NCBI GenBank assembly: GCA_022747635.1
Contig: JAKTNV010000005.1
Coordinates: 45,625,013-45,689,012, forward strand
Reading direction: 5' to 3'
Source: Hetaerina americana
Taxonomy: Eukaryota; Arthropoda; Insecta; Odonata; Calopterygidae
Length of the DNA: 64,000 bases
Made by a program: the position numbers and the translations under genes. The notes beneath the pieces are model-generated. The model made no database searches. It was not told where the DNA came from and worked only from the letters and a program-made list of their open reading frames with translations. The stretch's first letter is position 1. The number at the start of each line of letters is the position of its first letter. This document shows, piece after piece, positions 1 through 12,400 of this stretch.

Positions 1-1105
1 TGTAAATAATTTAAGAGATTTATTTTTTTTAAATCTTAACTTATAGTCTTGAATGCGGCTCCGAACCTAACGGTCGATGCTCGGAATGCGATTCGATTCG
101 AAAGCTTTCTTCAACAGAGTCCAACTTTAAAATATGCGTGAGCACATCCCCAAATAGCATTACCTGATAAATAGAGGATGCCAAACAAACCGGCTCTATG
201 AACCAGATGTAGAGCGAAGCTATAGGAACATGCACTAAAGCAGGAATGCAATATTTTGCTGAGCACCCAGAGTTGCCAGGAATACGTGTGGGGACACACG
301 GGCCAGGGGGCGTGGAAGGCGCTGGGCGTGTAGCAAACGTCATGGGATGGAGCGGAAATTGGGAATTAACTGTGGGAAAACATAGCAGCTCGTCTCTCAA
401 GTTTCGTCGACGTTCACGAAACAAAATCAGTTACCGTAAATTATATGTGACGAATAAATCTTCTATGATCTGCACCTATGGACCATCGTTAATGGGTGGC
501 AATAAATTAACGAATGCGTTCCCAAGCGTATGTAAACTTTAAATGGACACGAGTTGGGTTGTCGGAAAAAGTTGACAGATTAAAAGTGTTGAAAAATTGA
601 GACCTTCAAGCTGAGGGAGTATAAAGTTTCGAATTACCCGTTTGCGTGATTTGGGAAGCGACGACGTGGAGTCCAGTAAAGTGTAAAAAAATAGAGAGTG
701 GAAAATAAAGAAATGAAAAGAGGGTCCATTCAGAAATGAATTGCGGTTGGAGGGTGTCAAGAGAGGATCCGATTGATATGGAAAGAACATTCTTGAGTAT
801 CAAGGCTGACATTTGTACGCTGTGGAATTCTTCAGCGTTTTTGGTGGAAATAAAGCAACTTACAAAGTAAATGAAAAGTGTTTTCCACAGCTCTAAAACT
901 AACTACTGACGGTGACCGTCCACGAATCTCTTTTTATTGATTTGTTTATATTTTTGAGATGTCTATGCGGTGAAAAATATCATTAAATTCATTTGAATTG
1001 ATTTTTCGGAATGTTTGAAAAGGTCAGTAATTCAGACATTAAACATTAAAACATATATATATATAAATATATATAAATATAAATAAATAAATATACATAT
1101 ATATG

Positions 1106-1110
<5 letters not shown>
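1..1110. other. AT-rich non-coding stretch
   Basis: Ordinary AT-rich DNA with a few short open frames on both strands, none with a recognisable motif or splice context. It ends in degenerate AT units leading into the microsatellite. Confidence 0.5.

Positions 1111-1162
<52 letters not shown>
1111..1162. repeat. (AT)n microsatellite
   Basis: About 52 bp of uninterrupted AT dinucleotide, preceded by degenerate AT-rich units (ATATAAATAT, AAATAAATAA, TATGTATG). The degenerate start at about 1050 and the clean end suggest expansion out of an older AT-rich tract. Confidence 0.97.
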
Positions 1163-1165
<3 letters not shown>

Positions 1166-4100
1166 TATAAATGTCGCAAAAATAGCGAACTAATATGAAG
1201 AAAATGAGAGTGAAATGTAGAAATTAATTTAACGGAAACACTACGAAGATAGCATTAAGATTGCCTAGCAAGTATGTCTAAATATTTAAATGAATTTTAA
1301 TAATAATGACCATTATTCAAAAGATCTTCGCAAAAGATGATTTGTTTACTCAGGGAAAATTAACAATAACATTTTCTTAGCAATGAAATTTTCCTTCTTT
1401 TATTGAACGTCTACTCAAGTGTAATTACTCTGTTCGTGGAAATACGAGAAAGTTAAGCAGGATGTATTGAAGTTAAATAGATAATAGAGCCAACTTATAT
1501 CTACCTATTTGAAGTAGCGGTGTAGCAGCATTTACACCAGGAGAAGAAAAACAAAGAGACCGTAATAGATACATATATGAATTAGGGAAAGATGACTTCT
1601 AACATAAATCGGAGTGAAGTTGTCACAAATATTTAAACGGAAGAGATATTTATTATTAATCCATAGAATGAAACTATTTTACTCGGGGTATACTAGATTA
1701 ATATTATTTCTGCTCCCTTTTGTTACAACTGAAATTTTGTTAACTATCAACTCTGTTCACTACAATCGCTAATCCATTCCTTTATTATTCTATACTGACC
1801 CTCTTAAATTTATCTAGCATATGGATTCTATTCATTCCCTTCCGCTGCTTCTCTTTTAATATAAAGCTTATTTAGTTTTGTCGGATAGATTTCGTTGAAG
1901 AAAAAAAGGAGTGTCCCCAAATACGCGATATTGCTTTTAGTTCATAGATAGGGAACCTTTGGTACGAAAAATTACATTTCAGCGAAATTTGATTTTGATG
2001 TCGTGCCATTACTTGAGACCCCATTATCATCACACACATGGCCTTTTCGAGAAGAAGGAACAAAGAAAACGCATAAAAGTTCAGATTTCGGAAAAAATCG
2101 TTATTGAAGCAAATAACTTTAACACATAACCTTACGTCAATCTCATTGTCTGTAGCATAGGAAGGTATAAATGAAATTTTTACTGCCTCACGCAAGGTGA
2201 AAAGATTGAGAAAACCTATTAAAAATCAACGGGTGCACAAACTAGGCATTATCTACTCCTCTACTCGAAAGAGATACTTCAACAGCAGTATTTAACGAGC
2301 TCATGGGAAGTAAAAACACATTTAACATTGAATGCGGCCTTTTTAGAAAATGATTTTCTTCACCTCTTGAGCGCTATTAAACAATAATATACTTGGGACC
2401 TAACGGGGAAAGAAAATATCAGCGGGTTACTTTAAAAGTTTTGAAATCAAACGCTCCTTCTCAAAACCTCAGGGCAATACAAAGGCCGATTCGCCCTTGG
2501 GGTGTAAAGTTTTAACGGGATGTGGATGAGAGAGAAAGAATACCTTTCAGAAGACGTGGAATATGCACACACCTCCATGGAGAAATACCATGGAGACGAT
2601 TTGCTGAAGGAAAGAGAAAAAAATTGAGATAAACGAAAGAGACCGGTAATTTGATGAGTCAAAACGCTAGCGATGCGGGGGAAACAGAAGAGATGACATC
2701 ATCCGGAAAAGGAGAACGAAAATCGCTTTGGTTACTATACGTACACGCATGCCGGGGGCGTCAAATGCCACCCGGACCCTGTTGGGCCCTTTCCCGCTGG
2801 ACCTTGACCATGCATGTTGAACAGTCAAAGCACTAAGGAAGGGAGCGACACGTTAAAAGCTGCTTATGACTTTAATTCCGATGCCTAGGGAAACGAACCC
2901 AAGGTGCAAATCTTCCATACGTGCTGCTAAAGGAGGCAGAAACCGTATTGTGATTGCGGGAAAAAATCTTAAACATATTTTTGCTGCCTTAAGAGACCAC
3001 GGAAAATGATTTGCACAAGTGTACAACAAATTTTACCCAGAAGATTCCATGAAATTCACCATTATCACCACGTTCGTACAAATATCATTACCGCTCCAAA
3101 AAGCTGTAAAACAATGGTTTTGAATACGAAATAATCATTTTACAGAAATCCCTAAGTTTCAATTATTCATTCTAACACAATTATAAAAATAAGAAGTTAT
3201 CATTCAATACTTAGTATGTCGAAAACCAATTAAAATATTCCTACAACAATCCTCGTAGTTTTACATTGAACAGTGGCTCTGTAGATATACGGATCCACTA
3301 TATATATACATCCATATAGGCACATCTAAGGTGAGGCAGCAGAATTTCATCAAGCAATGAGAGTATGACTGCAGATGGCCATTTTACTTCCGTTACACAC
3401 TAATTGAGATTAACACGAAGATCAACACCCCGCGGATTCTTCAGTTTCATCTGCGGAGAGATGTTGCTGGAACAAAGTTCCAATTAGACCACCTCGAATA
3501 ACCTCCTTTCCTATGAAAGAATGAAAGGCTGAGGAACCAACAGTAGAGATGGAAAGAGTTCATACAGGAATGCCGACTTGATTTATATCTCTTCCTTCCT
3601 TCTTCCTCGCGTGAGGCAGGGCGTGTTACATCCTTCAACTCGATTTTTTCTCACTTTTAAGCGCGTAAACCGAAAGGGAGGGAATGCCGCTCAGCAGCGT
3701 TATCAAAAACGCTGACGGCTGCATCCGTTAAAAGGGGTTCAAGGCTCTAACCCAAATAGTAATCGCTCATAATTTACACGTTACGAGACCACATCACATG
3801 AAACTGCGAGTACCTTTAAAAAAAAGTGCGATCTAACGTTGGAAAGACCCCATGACCCCTAGGAGGTGCCGAGGGAACGGTGCGCGTGCCACCTGCTGCC
3901 ATGAGGAAGGCCCCAGCGCTGACGATTGGGCTCCGTTCATACACGAGGGACTGTAGAGGTGATAAAGATGCAAGGCAAAAGTGCGCGCTTCTCCAGTCCA
4001 AAGGCACGATAAAATAACAAGGTCGAGCACTGTACAAAACCTCCAAAGAAAACTTAAGATCTAGATGATAAACTAAATGGGTTTATAAACTTGATTTCGC

Positions 4101-5089
4101 CAGTTTTAGGCTAAGGTAATAGCAATAAATTATATAAATATATATTTTTTCCACACGGCTCACAACTGACTGATGATTTATCGATTACTTCCTGTGTAAA
4201 GAATAGAGGCTAAAAATATTCTTATGGTTTAAAACAACGATTTTTCATTGCCTAAAAAACCAATATTGCTAGTAAATATTTTCTGCGTCCAGCAGAGTTT
4301 AAAGTGCTGACTAAGTACTCCGCTTGTCATTCCAGTCAAAGTGCTTAGTACATTTGCGTTGAATCAGCCTGAAATATCAAAATGGATATGAGAAGAGTGT
4401 TTAGGTATTAATTTACGATTAAAATACGATTTATGATTAAAATAAGAAATGAATATATTCAGTCGTAGAAAACATTAGATATGACTACGGACAGTACATG
4501 AGGTAATTCCTATAAGACGTAGATAACATATTTTGTCCTCTGAAAAGTTGAAATTTCTAAATATGAAAGATATTCTTTAAATTCAAGACTATATCATTAC
4601 AGTATTAGTAATAACTGAGTGTTTTGATTACCCCAACAGAATACGGTTTTGTACAATTTTCGGCTAGGCATTTCAACTCAAGTGTCATAAAGAGAATTGA
4701 TCAAATAAACGTAAAAAATTTAAAGAAGAGAAAATTTGAACGGTTACACTTGAGTTCTATTTGGAATCATTTTTAAAAACCATTGGTCACCCAAAATTAA
4801 AAGGACATATATTAAATTAAGTAAAACTGCTGTTGATAAAATTGTAAGACAAATTCAAATATTCTCTCATGCCAAATGGTTAGAGAGGTTAATACACATC
4901 TGAATTAAATTTAGGACATCATACCTATCCCAATAAATATTCGCGAGGATTTGATGTGTATACATATTCACTCCAGCTCTTCGTAAGAACATTACATTCG
5001 CACTTTTATACAACTATACGAACAAATCAAAACGCTGTCCCACGACGAGAGGAGTGGAAACCAAATTGTATGAATGCATCACAAATTAC
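1163..5089. other. AT-rich non-coding stretch
   Basis: No gene recognised. A slightly GC-richer segment at 2650-2850 and another at 3690-4030 hold short open frames without domains. If the AP-2 gene extends this far it would be intron or 3' flank. Confidence 0.5.
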
Positions 5090-5315
5090 ACGTAGTTCGT
5101 CTGGTGGAACTTGGGGCTCCGCAGGAGTTCCGGAATTCAGCGAAAATTGCAACCGGAGAAATCGCGATGAGAAGCTAAGGGAGGGGGGTGGGAGGGAGCG
5201 AGAGGTTGGGGAAAACGCACCCGTTATCATTTTCTTCAAAAGGGACACAACTCCTCCCTTACCCCAACGCCCCTTTCCCTCCTGCTTACCACCGTAACGT
5301 CTAATCATATCCTGA

Positions 5316-5327
5316 TGACGTCACGTG
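5316..5327 (+). promoter_or_regulatory. Composite CRE/E-box site, copy 1
   Basis: TGACGTCACGTG overlaps a full palindromic CRE (TGACGTCA, bound by CREB/ATF-type bZIP factors) with a canonical E-box (CACGTG, bound by bHLH-ZIP factors). It sits in the CpG-containing block of 5.1-6.5 kb. The same 12 bases recur in reverse orientation at 20067. Confidence 0.6.
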
Positions 5328-5620
5328 GTCATTATCTCTCCGCCCCAAGAATTCGATACTCCTATTGCAATCCCGATCGTGTTGCTGTTTTGAGGTTTCA
5401 CAGATCATCAAGCAGTGGCGGCTGCGGCCACCGTCCGGCAACGAGACATGCGGCGGCAGCACACTTGTCCCACTTTTCAAATCCGCAATCGAAATCGAAC
5501 GAACGCACACTCCCTCTCGATGAATTTTGCGCGCTCCGGAGGGAGGATGGAGTGAGGGAAAGAAATATCACGACCACGGGGAGACACGCGGATGAGGAAA
5601 AAGAGAGCCACAGAAACACA

Positions 5621-5641
5621 GAGAGAGAGAGAGGGGGGGGG
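5621..5641 (+). repeat. (GA)n followed by a G run
   Basis: Six GA dinucleotides run into GAGGGGGGGGG. GAGAG is the recognition core of GAGA factor (Trl) in insects, and purine runs of this kind also favour triplex DNA. Binding here is inference only. Confidence 0.6.
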
Positions 5642-6540
5642 CTCCCGTCTCCCGTTTCCAATCACGCATCGGAAAACCATTCTTTATGCGAGCCATTACG
5701 AACCAAACGTCGGACCGAAAGAAAAAAAACGCACTCCTCCCTCTCCCGCGGATGCGGGAGGGACCCAAATTACTGCGGAAGACGGACTCAATCAAAGGGT
5801 TTCCCCAATGCCCTGCCCTTCTAGCCTATCGCTCCCCTCCCCCCCATCCCATTGCCTCTCCCTCCCCTTCCGCTGCTACACCCACTTCCTCCTATTCCAC
5901 CCTCCCGCTCCCATCCCATCCCTCTGTCTCCCCCTCCACCACGCCCCATCTCGAAGCCGCAAGACGACTGCCCGCAAAAGCCGATCGCGGGAAAATGGGC
6001 ACAACATAGCCCGCGCAGCAATATAGTCTTTTGTTTTGTGGTTTCGCGGAGATCTTCGCAAAATGAGGAAACGGGGGCGGAGGAAGGGGAAAGAGAGAGT
6101 GAGAGAGAGAGGGATGAGGGGGGATAGTATTATTATTATTGGCAATGCGGAATGGAGCAGATATGGAGAGAGTTCGAGAGAGAGACATTGTGGGGTTTCG
6201 AAGATTTTCTTTGATTCGCTCGCATGTGTAGCCGGAGCCATAAATGTATTTTTTATTCTTGCCCCACCCCCTTTCTCTGTGGTTCAATGATCCGGGAGAT
6301 TTACATTGACCATCTATCACGGACGTGATCCGTACTCCCCCCCAGGGCCTTATGGCGGAGCAAGTGCACTCCAGGCTACAGCTGAATGCACTTTTTTCAT
6401 CCTATCCCCCGAGAATACTGCGCATACCGCGGTTACAGAGTGCTCATTGGTCGGAGAAAATTAATATCGCCGCAAAATATTATGCGGTTTACGCACTTAC
6501 CCGAGGAGAAAACGCTTAGTCTTAATTTCCATCCGCAAGA

Positions 6541-9184
6541 GTGTAAAATGTGAGCAAGAGACAAAAAGGTCTTATCTTTTTTTCAAGTTGAGCCGGATAT
6601 ATTTCGATCCCATTTTTCATCATTTTACCAGGTTAATTATTCCACAAAAAGGACCTGCAGATGCATGCGTACTCAACAGAGGGATAAAACTGTTATGAGA
6701 TGGTTACGGACGAATAGTCACTCACTTGTAAACCCTACCAAAGTACATATAAAAGATAGAGGCAGAATTTGATTGACCCGTTATTTGTATACCAAGTATT
6801 TTTTCGGGAAAGATCTAAATTAAGATCGTTATTAAATGTTTCTCCGTTCACGACGAATGTTTACGCTCAACATTTTTAGGAAAGAAACGAGCGAAATAAA
6901 ATGAAATAAAAGAGAAAGGACGGAAACGAGTTTTGAGAAGTTTCTAGATCGCTATCTCCCAGCCGATTATCCGCCTCTTGAAAAGAATCCGCTGAGGATG
7001 CTCGAGTGAGCGGAGACGAGAGGGAGGCCGAGAAAGAGAGAGTGAGGCCCTGCTGTAATGAGAAGCGCTTTAAGACAGCGATAAAGCGAAGAGAAGCGTC
7101 GAAGAACCGGTTCAAATATGCCGCGAAAATATTAGCCAGTCCGGCAAAAAACGGAACAATTTCGCGCAAGTCGGCACACAACGCCGATTGAACTTCTTTC
7201 TGCATTTTTTTTTTAACCTGCGATTCATGCATTTGTCGAGCGGTTATGTTCAGACTATCGTGGTCACGTATACGCGCCTCCTAATATTGAATCTTCTAAG
7301 GGGCAAAAAAATGACAATAAGGGAGTAATTATGCTTAGTTTATTCTCCAAAACATTAACTTGCGTCAGAAAACTATTCGGTGTTACAGTTTTGACAAATT
7401 AGCATGGAAAAAATGACAGGCATGATGGCGAAAACAGTAATGTAGGCTTTGCTTTAATGCTTTTTACTGGCTAGATGAATATCATTTGTTTCTCCAGGAT
7501 TTCCATAAAAAAATGTTTCACCAGAAGTGAATCCTCTTGAAAATCGCAACTGAATACTAAAAAAAACACGTGTTACATAACAATGTATCTGATGATGACA
7601 AATATTTTTGATTTTAAAAATATATTCCACTGCCATCCATGTGGCATAATATCATGCTATATACCAAGAAGATGCCAGTTAATATTTAATAGTGAGTTAC
7701 CGTTGAGAAATCACAATTGTAATATGCTCACATTGTAAAAAAGTAAACATACATTTAAAATGAAAAAGGAGCTAAGCTACATTAAGTACACCATATATCT
7801 TTCGTGCATGGATTTACATTTATCATTACATTTTTCCAGAAGCTCAAAGGCCGAGGAGAAACTCGGCAAGTTGAAGATTCAAAGTTCATATGTGAGGCAT
7901 ATTTCGTTAAAATCCACCATTTTCGGAATAACCACTGCTTAAGGTTGATCATGACTGGAAGGCGATTACGGCCATTTCACGGAATCAATGTATCCCTTCT
8001 CCTTTCCTTGTGCCCGATCTAGTATATTGCAAATAAGGTTTCACGAATCAGTGCAATTACTCAGGGGATCCGTTGCCTCTCGGATCATTTGCGCTTGCAG
8101 AAGGAATTATTTTGGAATTACTGAACGTGTGCATTAGGGAGGAGAGAGACGTAGGATTGGTACTATGATACTCTCATTTGAGAGCTCGGATGACATGCAT
8201 AGATCAACATTCCTTACAACGGCCAAGTTTCCCTGTACTAAATGTTCTCAACGCAAATGATAAGAAGAGCCCACAAGAACATCATGAAAACTAACGGTTT
8301 CGAGGCCATTCGAGACAATCGGCGATAGGGTTTGTTTTTAAATGGAACGACCAGTACCTGGTATCCCTTATTATAGCTTGGCAATCCACTTTTAAGCAAA
8401 AATAAATGCTTTCCCATCATAAAAGGACCCATCCCTTAGCTCTCGGAGGATTATCTCTGTACTAGAAGTTCTTAATGAGTCGACCCCTGTTCTCACAAGA
8501 ACTTGCTAATATATTTTAGGACGTCTATTGCTGAACTTGAGCGAAAAATATTGTACTTAACCTTCACAATTATTTTGGTGACTCACAGGTTTTCTAAAAT
8601 ATTTAAAATATGCTTATGTACAGTATTGTGGGAAAGATTATGAGCCCCCGTTAGATTCTGGGTGGTATCAGAGGTATAAAAATTTTAGAAATTCTCTTAT
8701 TCATAACTCATTAGGTACTCCTTTTATCCCCTAACTAGGAACTCTTCTCATGGTCTCTATTTCCCTACTCTTCTGTTTTTCTCCCCTTGGGTAAGGATAT
8801 TCAAGGGAGTGTATAAATTGCTATTACTTCCCTCAGAATTTTCAAATCGCCATTACTTCCCTCAGCATTTTCCTCTTGTTGCAGTGGAGCTATAATATTG
8901 AATAAAGGCATAATAATTTTTTTATATATTACGTTAATCCCATTAATTCACAATTAATACATCAGGAGAATGAACATGGCAATAAAAGTCTTCTTGTTGA
9001 TCAAACAATGACCAGGTCATTTTTACCGCTCGCAAAACTACCCCAATGTTCTTTCTGGAAAAGTGTCTTCTTTATCTCGTAATTCACTCCCACCTAACAT
9101 TAAAATTAACCGCATTTTCCTATCAATTGTTTATTTCCGACTTTTTACATAAAGAGAAATCAAATAAAACTGCGTGTAATTTAC
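6541..9184. other. AT-rich non-coding stretch
   Basis: A Lys/Arg-rich plus-strand frame at 7006-7191 lies in a CpG-containing purine-rich patch but has no known domain. The remainder is AT-rich, apart from the tandem duplication at 8815. Confidence 0.5.
8815..8872. repeat. Two-unit tandem duplication (29 bp)
   Basis: Units 8815-8843 and 8844-8872 share the core ATTACTTCCCTCAG and differ at three positions. This is a small, diverged tandem duplication in otherwise AT-rich DNA. Confidence 0.8.
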
Positions 9185-9424
9185 TTTTCAATCATAAATT
9201 GTTCTTCCTCTTGGATTAAGATGGAGGGAGTCAGTGTATCCTCCCTCAACCGTCCGCACCCATTCGTTGCAACTGCTTACGATAGTATGTAGGTAGTTGT
9301 ACCAACTGTCAACTACCTACATACTATCGTAAGCAGTTGCAACGAATGGGTGCGGACGGTTGAGGGAGGATACACTGACTCCCTCCATCTTAATCCAAGA
9401 GGAAGAACAATTTATGATTGAAAA
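9185..9424. repeat. Perfect long palindrome (115-bp arms, 10-bp loop)
   Basis: The left arm 9185-9299 is the exact reverse complement of 9310-9424, with spacer 9300-9309 (TACCAACTGT). I compared the arms base by base and found no mismatch. The arm is non-repetitive sequence of mixed composition and contains no coding frame. As RNA it would form one continuous hairpin. A perfect arm match implies a very recent inverted duplication, ongoing gene conversion, a hairpin-RNA locus, or a fold-back artefact of sequencing or assembly. Confidence 0.95.
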
Positions 9425-12400
9425 ATTCCCCTCTTAAACACGTGCCGGAAGACTTTGGCGGCGAGTGCTAACCCGTCGAGGGAAAAAGCCAAGGATTCGC
9501 GAGAGGTGGGAAGAGCAAAAGGGACATTAAAACCCGCAGCCAGACTCCTTTAGAGCATCTTCCTCCTCCAAGCCACCCGAGAACAGGAAAATGACCGAGG
9601 TGGTGCCGGTGGGTGGGTCGGGTGAGAAGCATTGACGAGAGGCGAGATGGAAACGGATGAAAATCACGCAGAGAGGGGACCACTATGAATGCACCATCAG
9701 CCGGATGGAGAACAACGCAATTTTTCGTGGAACGACCACGTAGTATACCACATATTTTAAGCAAGGTGGTCATGAATTTGAAATTTCATGGATAGGGTCA
9801 GAAATAAATCAATAGGCACTGATCGAAGATAGTCATAAGCCAATATATTTGTAGATAAGGGAATACCATATGGCTTAGAATAACTTAATATGAATTATTA
9901 GCCAATAATTTTTCCATATTATCAAAAATAATTTTTGAGATATTCTGTTTATTGGAAGAAGTAGGAAGTTGGCTCTGTATGGTCGGATTGGGCGTGTAGG
10001 CAAACATTATTAGACGGCTAACCCAGCTGAGAAGGCTTATAGAAAGACACCCAGAGAAACCAGAAGGAATTACTGGTTACAGCACCGTATTTTTAGGAAA
10101 GGACATGCTTATTTTACTTCTATAATTTCCCCGAAATAGGACTCATTGTATTGCAACGAGAACTTTGACGGTACAAAACGTCCTGATTCCTTATAAACAG
10201 CTATCTCAAAATTAATTTAGATTATGTGTTGGAAAAGAAAATACCTAGTTGTTTCACCTAATGATGATTTTGTAAATCGAAAAATAGGTCATGCATAATA
10301 ATAAAATATATCTGGAAGAACGAAGTACTTTCTTTTCCGATTTGAATCGCTTCCACAAAGTGACCTCAAACCATTCTATCCAGATTATATGTATAGGATA
10401 TACGATTGTGTTTATATATGTATATATTGGATATATTTCTAGTTAATATATATAAATATATAAATAAATAAATCAATATATATATATATATATTCGTACT
10501 TATTTATAATTGAGTGAATATATGTGTGTCTGAGCGTACGCATATACACAAAAAAACGAAGTTAAGAATATAAAAATGTGTTCATATATGCAATAACTTA
10601 CATTTGGACACACAAAATTTACTATAATAACACCGAGATCAGTCTTGCAATGGGGAACATAACTGACGATTAATGACTTGAGCATGAGGACGAAATCCAA
10701 GTATTCAGTGAATATATGGTCATAACAAAACAATAAACAAGTCGAAAAAGAAAATATGCCGAAGATGGTGAACGAAGATGATGAGGGGAGTTAGAAGATA
10801 CCTTGCGGTTCGAGAAGTGGCCTTAACAAGCCACGGAATTATCTCCCGTTCGAAATCTCCCATTTGCACGTATACGAATGCTAGCCGCACCGTCTCCGGG
10901 TTCGTGGACCGGAATAAAACCGCACATAATGCAAACATCCGCTTTATGGGATGATAATCTTGGCGTTAAGGACTAGATGGAGAAATACTTTCACGGATTC
11001 AGAACGAACAAAGGATAAGAGTTAGACGGAGAGAAAAAATGTAAAAGATAAAATACATGTGCGAAAAATTACCCCATACAAAATGGTACGATTAAACTAG
11101 GAATTTCACGTTTACAGCTCACAGAAACCTGTATCATTCCTTTTGAATAAACGCCAAGTACCGATACGTTGGCGAACTTTCGAGAAAACTACTTTCCTCA
11201 ACCTGTCTTCTCGCTATCTTTTCTTCTTTCCCTTCTACGGGAAATAGTCAATAGCGACAAACAACGTTCAATCCGAAAGCGAGACTCTAATTAGTGTGGA
11301 GAATTGGTGGAGGAAACGAAAGAGAAATCAGTTTACAAAGGGAAAATATTTTTATCTTAGCAATATATTTGGGAAAATATTTTTCGAAGTTTGAAAGAAA
11401 CTGTGTAAAAAAAATCCGTCAGGAGTCAAGAGAGGTTGACCAGTGATACCTGTAGACGGAAAGAATTTCTCGAAACAGCCATGAAAATCTTTGATGATTC
11501 ACTTTAAAAATTTTCCCGGCTGAGTCACTGATGCCGTGAATTTAAAGAGATATCTGTGAATGCGCAGATTCCATATTCTTTCAATTCCGGCTACCTAAGG
11601 AAAATATTAATAATTTAACTCTTCAAGCGTGGATCACTATGGGAGATTAATGAGTAAATTAAATATCCAACTAGAATAATTATTGCGAAGTAATCATGAA
11701 TTTAGAAAAGAGAAATTTCGAACTAAACTTTTTTTTCTACCAGACTCGCAAACGGTGCTGATTTGAACTTTTGACCGATAGGTGCTCCATCCATATTTGC
11801 CACTGGGCACGATCGCAGTGGAATTTTGAAATGTGCCAAAAGAAGTACGAGGAGATCAACAGGCTTTCGACCGCGGCAATTAGCGAAACGGTGAAATCCT
11901 TCACTAAAACCCTCCTTTACGTTTTGTATCAGTCTTTCAGAGCGAGATGACAGAAACAGTGCGAACATTTCCAGCGGTAACCGAGAAAGGCGTAGGGGCA
12001 AAATATAGGACTAACCAGACGAACGAGTTTGAGCCGTAACTACATTACTCATATTCCGAAGTTCGACTGGCATACACAGTTTCAGAAAGCTACGGTCTGT
12101 TTTAACTACGTCCATAAAACTCGTTATAATATCTCAGTTATGACTTATAACGTGATTGGAATGGGCAATGAATTTTCACTGATAAAATGAACAAGCAATA
12201 TTTCCTTACAATTATTCACACAGACTAAAATGGGACTTATATTAGAGCGTAACAGGTTTGACAAATTAATACAATTATAGTACCCTTCTAAATTGCCGCA
12301 ACTATAAAGAAACCATACTCTACAAAGCAAATAACTTTCAAGATACCAAGAAAATTCCGCGCGGGAAGAAGGGATAAAATGTATATTATCACGCAAGTGA

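Larger units (their letters stand above)
5090..6540. promoter_or_regulatory. CpG-containing, GAGA-rich and pyrimidine-rich block
   Basis: This 1.4-kb segment is far more GC-rich and CpG-rich than its AT-rich neighbours. It alternates purine-rich (5170-5215, 5540-5640, 6060-6190) and pyrimidine-rich (5225-5290, 5800-5960) stretches on the plus strand. It includes GAGA runs at 5621-5641, 6091-6113 and 6165-6185, and the composite CRE/E-box at 5316. Several overlapping open frames exist in all frames because stop codons are rare in such DNA; none shows a known domain. It may be a promoter or enhancer, possibly one intronic to AP-2. Confidence 0.4.

Noticed and set aside
11723..12001. 92-codon minus-strand frame with fairly balanced codon use
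   Set aside because: It starts at TTG rather than ATG, no acceptor or donor frames it, and I recognise no family. It could be a fossil; a protein search would decide.
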